A stretch of DNA of 64,000 nucleotides from Microbacterium sp. T32. GTDB lineage: Bacteria > Actinomycetota > Actinomycetes > Actinomycetales > Microbacteriaceae. Position numbers and translations under genes: made by a program. The stretch lies in contig NZ_LQQP01000012.1 of the NCBI RefSeq assembly GCF_001619615.1, positions 1 through 64,000 of the forward strand, read 5' to 3'. Shown in pieces: positions 60,573 to 64,000 of the stretch; the first letter of the stretch is position 1; each line of letters begins with the position of its first letter. The notes below the pieces were generated by a model. It saw nothing but the letters and a program-made list of their open reading frames with translations, had not been told where the DNA came from and did no database searches.

Positions 60573-61798
60573 ACGACACGCCCACCCTGGCCGAGTTCGA
60601 GGATGCCGCGCAGACCCTGCGCGGCATCATCACGCGGACACCGCTCGACGAGTCGCAGCACCTGAGCGAACTGCTCGGCGTGCCGGTGCACCTCAAGCTC
60701 GAGAACCTCCAGCGCACCGGTTCGTTCAAGATCCGTGGCGCGACGTACCGCCTCTCCCGACTCACGGCGGAGGAGCGAGCGCGCGGCGTCGTCGCCGCGT
60801 CCGCGGGGAACCACGCGCAGGGGGTGGCTCTCGCGGCGCAGCAGCTGGGGATCTCGGCCACGATCTTCATGCCGCTGGGCGTGCCCGTGCCGAAGCTCCT
60901 CGCGACGCGCGGCTACGGCGCCGAGGTGATCCTGGAGGGCGCGACCGTCGAGACGCCCCTGCGCCTCGCGGCCGAGTTCGCCGAGCGCACGGGTGCGGTG
61001 CTGATCCCGCCGTTCGACCACCGCGACATCATCGTCGGCCAGGGCACGCTCGGGCTCGAGCTCGTGGAGGACCTGCCCGACCTCGACACGATCGTCGTCG
61101 GCATCGGCGGCGGAGGGCTGGCCGCCGGTGTGGCCGCCGCCGTCAAGGCGCGCGCGGCTGCCGAGGGCCGCGAGGTGCACATCATCGGGGTGCAAGCCGA
61201 GAACTCCGCCGCGTACCCGACGTCCCTCGCGGCGGGGCACCCGATCCAGGTCCCCACGACCCCGACGATCGCCGACGGCATCGCCGTCGCCCGCCCGGGC
61301 GACCTGCCCTTCGAGCTCATCCGTCAGTACGTCGACGAGGTCGTGACCGTCACGGAGGACGACATCGCCCGCGCGCTCCTGGTACTGCTCGAGCGCGCCA
61401 AGCAGGTCGTCGAGCCCGCGGGGGCGGTCGGAGTCGCGGCGATCCTGGCCGGCAAGGTCCGGGCCGGGGGAACCGCGGTCACCATCCTCTCCGGCGGCAA
61501 CATCGACCCGCTGCTGCTGCAGCGCGTCGTGGCCCACGGGCTCTCGGCATCCGGTCGCTACATGTCCCTGCGGATCCCTCTTCCCGACCGTCCGGGCCAG
61601 CTCGCGCGCGTGTCGGACCTGCTCGCACAGGTCGGGGCGAACGTCATCGAGGTGCTGCACACACGGCACGGGCAGGGGCTGCAGATCAGCGAGGTCATCC
61701 TGCAGTTGAGCGTCGAGACGCGCGGGGCCGAGCATCGCGCCCTCGTCATCCGCACGCTCGAGGAGGCCGGCTTCACCGCCACCGTCGTGCCCGACTGA
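60569..61798 (+). CDS. ilvA: threonine ammonia-lyase
   Basis: 409-residue PLP enzyme deaminating threonine to 2-oxobutyrate, first step of isoleucine synthesis or of threonine degradation. PLP lysine in TGSFKIRGATYRLS, substrate loop AASAGNHAQGVALAA, phosphate loop GIGGGGLAAGVAAAV. The C-terminal ~80 residues are a single ACT-like domain (MSLRIPLPDRPGQLARVSDL). This size matches the catabolic-type/actinobacterial ilvA rather than the 500-residue two-ACT form. GGAAGGAG precedes ATG 60569, which overlaps the upstream stop. Confidence 0.93.
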   Translation: MNDTPTLAEFEDAAQTLRGIITRTPLDESQHLSELLGVPVHLKLENLQRTGSFKIRGATYRLSRLTAEERARGVVAASAGNHAQGVALAAQQLGISATIFMPLGVPVPKLLATRGYGAEVILEGATVETPLRLAAEFAERTGAVLIPPFDHRDIIVGQGTLGLELVEDLPDLDTIVVGIGGGGLAAGVAAAVKARAAAEGREVHIIGVQAENSAAYPTSLAAGHPIQVPTTPTIADGIAVARPGDLPFELIRQYVDEVVTVTEDDIARALLVLLERAKQVVEPAGAVGVAAILAGKVRAGGTAVTILSGGNIDPLLLQRVVAHGLSASGRYMSLRIPLPDRPGQLARVSDLLAQVGANVIEVLHTRHGQGLQISEVILQLSVETRGAEHRALVIRTLEEAGFTATVVPD

Positions 61799-61895
61799 GA
61801 CATGCGCTGTGCCGGGGCGGCATCGGTGCAGTGGGGCGTCTCGTGACCGCCCCGGTGCACGAATCACGCCCCGACGTTGCGCCGCGATAACGCGA

Positions 61896-61928
61896 AGAGC
61901 CGCTCACCCCGACCGGGGGAGCGGCTCT
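61896..61928. terminator. terminator between ilvA and greA
   Basis: AGAGCCGCTC (61896-61905) pairs with GAGCGGCTCT (61919-61928), with CCCC/GGGG inside. It is 13 bases beyond the greA stop on the minus strand and could also serve ilvA. Confidence 0.75.
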
Positions 61929-61941
61929 GGACGTCTCCGCG

Positions 61942-62433
61942 TCACTGACCCGAGTACGTCTCGACCTTCACGATCTCGACGGCGATCTGCTTGCCGTTGG
62001 GCGTGGTGTACGAACCGCTGTCGCCTTCCTTGAGGCCGAGGATCGCCGCGCCGAGCGGGGAGGCCTCGCTGTAGACGTCGAGCTCGGAGTCGGCGGCGAT
62101 CTCGCGGTTGCCGAGGAGGAACTTCTCCTCGCCGCCGGCGATGATCGCGGTCACGACCGTGCCGGACTCGACGACGCCCGTGCTCTCGGGGGCCTCGCCG
62201 ACCTTGGCGTTCTTCAGCAGCGCCTGGAGGGTGCGGATGCGGGCTTCCTGCTTGCCCTGCTCGTCCTTCGCGGCGTGGTAGCCGCCGTTCTCCTTGAGGT
62301 CGCCCTCTTCGCGGGCGATTTCGATGCGCTTGGCGATCTCTTCGCGGCCGGTGGTCGAGAGGTGCTCGAGTTCGTGGGCGAGACGGTCGTAGGCATCCTG
62401 GGTGAGGAACGTCACCTGAGCGTCGCTGGACAC
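61942..62433 (-). CDS. greA: transcription elongation factor GreA
   Basis: 163 residues; rescues backtracked RNA polymerase by stimulating transcript cleavage. N-terminal coiled coil (FLTQDAYDRLAHELEHLST ... REEGDLKENGGYHAAKDEQG with the acidic tip D-x-x-E) and the C-terminal GreA/GreB domain (SPLGAAILGLKEGDSGSYT). GTG 62433 is set by AAGGAG nine bases upstream; upstream frame extension lacks GreA character. Neighbour of DUF4307 as in M. tuberculosis (Rv1080c/Rv1081c). Confidence 0.96.
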   Translation of the reverse strand: MSSDAQVTFLTQDAYDRLAHELEHLSTTGREEIAKRIEIAREEGDLKENGGYHAAKDEQGKQEARIRTLQALLKNAKVGEAPESTGVVESGTVVTAIIAGGEEKFLLGNREIAADSELDVYSEASPLGAAILGLKEGDSGSYTTPNGKQIAVEIVKVETYSGQ

Positions 62434-62505
62434 GGTGGTCTCCTTCGTCGATCGAGCCGGCGGGAGGGGCGACGAACGCGCGGTCCCGCCGGGACATATG
62501 TCGAA

Positions 62506-62528
62506 CGCCCCGGCTTCGAGCCGGGGCG
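62506..62528 (-). terminator. DUF4307 gene terminator
   Basis: CGCCCCGGCT (62506-62515), loop TCG, AGCCGGGGCG (62519-62528), 17 bases past the minus-strand stop; separates DUF4307 from greA. Confidence 0.8.
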
Positions 62529-62545
62529 CGTCTGAGAAACCGAGA

Positions 62546-62941
62546 CTACGGCACCCAGCAGGAGTTGACAAAACCCGTGGTCGCCAGCGCAACGGTCGGG
62601 ATCTCCTCCGAGAACGCCTGGGTGTGATCCTGGGATGCCGGGTACTCCACGACCCGCCACCCGACCGTCCCGTGGTCCTCGTCCTGGGCCTCGAGGGCGC
62701 ACGCGACCGGCTGCCCGACGGGGGCGGAGATCTGGAACGAGATCGTTACGCGCTCGGCATCCGCCACCGAGAACCCGGTGTCGGTCGTCGAGACGGACCC
62801 GAGAGTGTTGGACACTGTGACCCATCCCAGCGCGACCGTCAGTCCGAGCGCCACGACACCGACGATGCTCCACTGCACGATGCGCCGTCGCGGCGACCGG
62901 GTGCGGCCGTAGCGATCGTCGAGCAGGGCTTGCGTCGTCAT
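62546..62941 (-). CDS. DUF4307 membrane protein
   Basis: 131 residues: basic cytoplasmic head (DRYGRTRSPRRR), one transmembrane helix (about 22-44) and an extracytoplasmic beta domain with FQISAPVGQPVACALEAQDE and a second Cys near the C-terminus (NSCWVP), a possible disulfide. Actinobacterial DUF4307 family, function unknown. GGGGAG precedes ATG 62941. Divergent from the 91-residue membrane protein; in M. tuberculosis the mca gene lies between the two. Confidence 0.88.
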   Translation of the reverse strand: MTTQALLDDRYGRTRSPRRRIVQWSIVGVVALGLTVALGWVTVSNTLGSVSTTDTGFSVADAERVTISFQISAPVGQPVACALEAQDEDHGTVGWRVVEYPASQDHTQAFSEEIPTVALATTGFVNSCWVP

Positions 62942-63004
62942 GGTCTCCCCGGGCTTTAGGCTGGACTTCCAGGCTACGCGCTTCCGCCCGGACCGAAGGA
63001 CTCC

Positions 63005-63280
63005 ATGCTCACCGCGCTCGCGGCCCTCGCGGCCACGCCCACCCCCGCGTCGACCCCCGACGAATCGATCGTGACCCCGGGGCCGCTCGGCTTCGCCGCG
63101 GTCGCGTTCGTCGCCGTGGCGGTGTTCCTGCTCGTGTGGGACATGCTGCGCCGGATCCGTCGCGGCCGCTACCGCGAAGAGGTCAACGCCGAGCTGGATG
63201 CCGAGGAGCAGGCGCGCGCGGCCGAGGCGGCGAGCGAGACCGACGACGAGGACATCGACCGGGACGCTCCCCGCAGCTGA
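63005..63280 (+). CDS. small single-pass membrane protein (Rv1083-like position)
   Basis: 91 residues: an Ala/Thr/Pro-rich N-terminus, one transmembrane helix (about 30-50, GFAAVAFVAVAVFLLVWDML), a basic patch (RRIRRGRYREE) and an acidic C-terminus (ETDDEDIDRD). GAAGGA precedes ATG 63005; TAGGCT at about 62955 could be the -10. I know no function. Its position beside DUF4307 matches the small gene that normally follows mca. Ends three bases before the convergent hemolysin III stop. Confidence 0.8.
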   Translation: MLTALAALAATPTPASTPDESIVTPGPLGFAAVAFVAVAVFLLVWDMLRRIRRGRYREEVNAELDAEEQARAAEAASETDDEDIDRDAPRS

Positions 63281-63283
63281 GCG

Positions 63284-63976
63284 CTAGCCCCCGTGGTACG
63301 CGGGGGCGAGGGCGATGAGCAGGCACGCGGTCCAGTGGCACAGGAATGCCAGCACCGTGCACACGTGGAAGATCTCGTGGAAGCCGAAGTGGCCGGGCCA
63401 CGGGTTCGGGCGCTTGAGCGCGTACACGACCGCACCGACCGTGTAGAGCACGCCGCCGACCACGACGAGCACCATCATCGCGACGTTCGCGTCCAGCAGG
63501 TCGACGATGTACATCACGGCCGCCCAGCCGAGGGCCAGATACAGCGCGACATACAGCCACCGCGGGGCGTTGATCCAGAAGACGCGGAACAGGATGCCGA
63601 GAATCGCGCCGCCCCAGACGATTGACAGCAGCAGCACCGTCTTGGGCGTCGGGAGGGCCAGCACCGCGAGCGGCGTGTAGGTGCCGGCGATGAGCAGCAG
63701 GATGTTCGCGTGGTCGATGCGCTTGAGGACCGCCTTGGTCGCCGGCTTCCAGTTGAACCGGTGGTACAGCGCGGAGTTGCCGAACAGCAGCATCGAGGTC
63801 GCCATGAAGACGGCCGAGGCCCACTTCGCGGGGGCGCCGTGCGCGAGCGTGATCAGGACGATCCCCGCGGCGATCGCCACCGGGAACGTGCCGGCGTGGA
63901 TCCAGCCGCGCCAGGTGGGCTTCAGATCCGCCTGCGCGCCGACGGCTCCCGCTTCCAGGAGCGGAAGCTGGGGCAT
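63284..63976 (-). CDS. hemolysin III / PAQR family membrane protein
   Basis: At least 230 residues with seven hydrophobic segments. Family motifs are NSALYHRFNW (Ser-x3-His), KRIDHANILLLIAGTYTP (Asp-His) and the C-terminal GFHEIFHVCTVLAFLCHW (HxxxH), the zinc site of the alkaline ceramidase/PAQR superfamily. The bacterial role is unclear despite the hemolysin name. The frame is open to the window edge beyond ATG 63976 (TTPTDGPE precedes), so the true start may lie outside. Confidence 0.9.
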   Translation of the reverse strand: MPQLPLLEAGAVGAQADLKPTWRGWIHAGTFPVAIAAGIVLITLAHGAPAKWASAVFMATSMLLFGNSALYHRFNWKPATKAVLKRIDHANILLLIAGTYTPLAVLALPTPKTVLLLSIVWGGAILGILFRVFWINAPRWLYVALYLALGWAAVMYIVDLLDANVAMMVLVVVGGVLYTVGAVVYALKRPNPWPGHFGFHEIFHVCTVLAFLCHWTACLLIALAPAYHGG

Positions 63977-64000
63977 CTCGGGTCCGTCGGTCGGGGTGGT

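Overview
The window is a dense, roughly 70% G+C actinobacterial chromosome segment. Gene content and style (protein O-mannosyltransferase, DUF501, DUF4307, mycosin-like protease, Stealth phosphotransferase, GTG starts, many leaderless-looking genes) fit a Microbacteriaceae such as Microbacterium; the genus is an inference. I see no prophage, insertion sequence, CRISPR array or rRNA.

The layout is a conserved housekeeping backbone with accessory modules between its members. The backbone follows the order known around Mycobacterium tuberculosis Rv1002c-Rv1026: pmt/rsmI (divergent), metG, tatD, rsmA, ispE, an ABC-F ATPase, tRNA-Gln, glmU, prs, rplY, pth, mfd, mazG, eno, a DivIC-like protein and DUF501. 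A second familiar block (ilvA, greA, DUF4307, small membrane protein, hemolysin III) closes the window.

Region by region. 1-1.9 kb: end of a GDP-6-deoxyhexose pathway (gmd, rmd). 2-7 kb: pmt, rsmI, metG, tatD. 6.9-7.2 kb: a 97-bp tandem repeat. 7.3-19 kb: sugar porter, rsmA, a phosphoesterase overlapping a Stealth gene, ispE, DUF427, a four-gene OpuC-type osmoprotectant importer, the ABC-F gene. 19-22.7 kb: MarR plus membrane protein, tRNA-Gln abutting glmU, prs. 22.8-33.8 kb: an 11-kb accessory block between prs and rplY with an extracytoplasmic flavinylation/electron-transfer module, a frameshifted hypothetical gene, a two-component system, vanZ and gluconate catabolism (gnd, gntK, gntP, gntR). 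34-45 kb: rplY, pth, three small membrane proteins, mfd, a gamma-carbonic-anhydrase-like protein, ppc, mazG. 45-51.7 kb: hisS, an XRE/MFS divergent pair, SGNH hydrolase, a CtaG-like protein, an O-methyltransferase. 51.8-57.2 kb: eno, divIC-like, DUF501, S8 protease, ndh. 57.2-64 kb: tRNA-Leu(UAA), lemA, YcaQ-like glycosylase, AI-2E family protein, ilvA, greA, DUF4307, a small membrane protein and hemolysin III.

Cross-cutting signals: (i) about twenty genes start 6-7 nt (one 9 nt) after a TAnnnT-like hexamer without a ribosome binding site, the signature of leaderless transcripts; (ii) the 7-mer GGATGCC/GGCATCC is strongly over-represented; (iii) tRNA-Leu(UAA) has a short class I variable region, and the only in-frame TTA codon I noticed is in the marR gene; (iv) several intergenic spacers carry hairpins built from a different repeated word at each locus.
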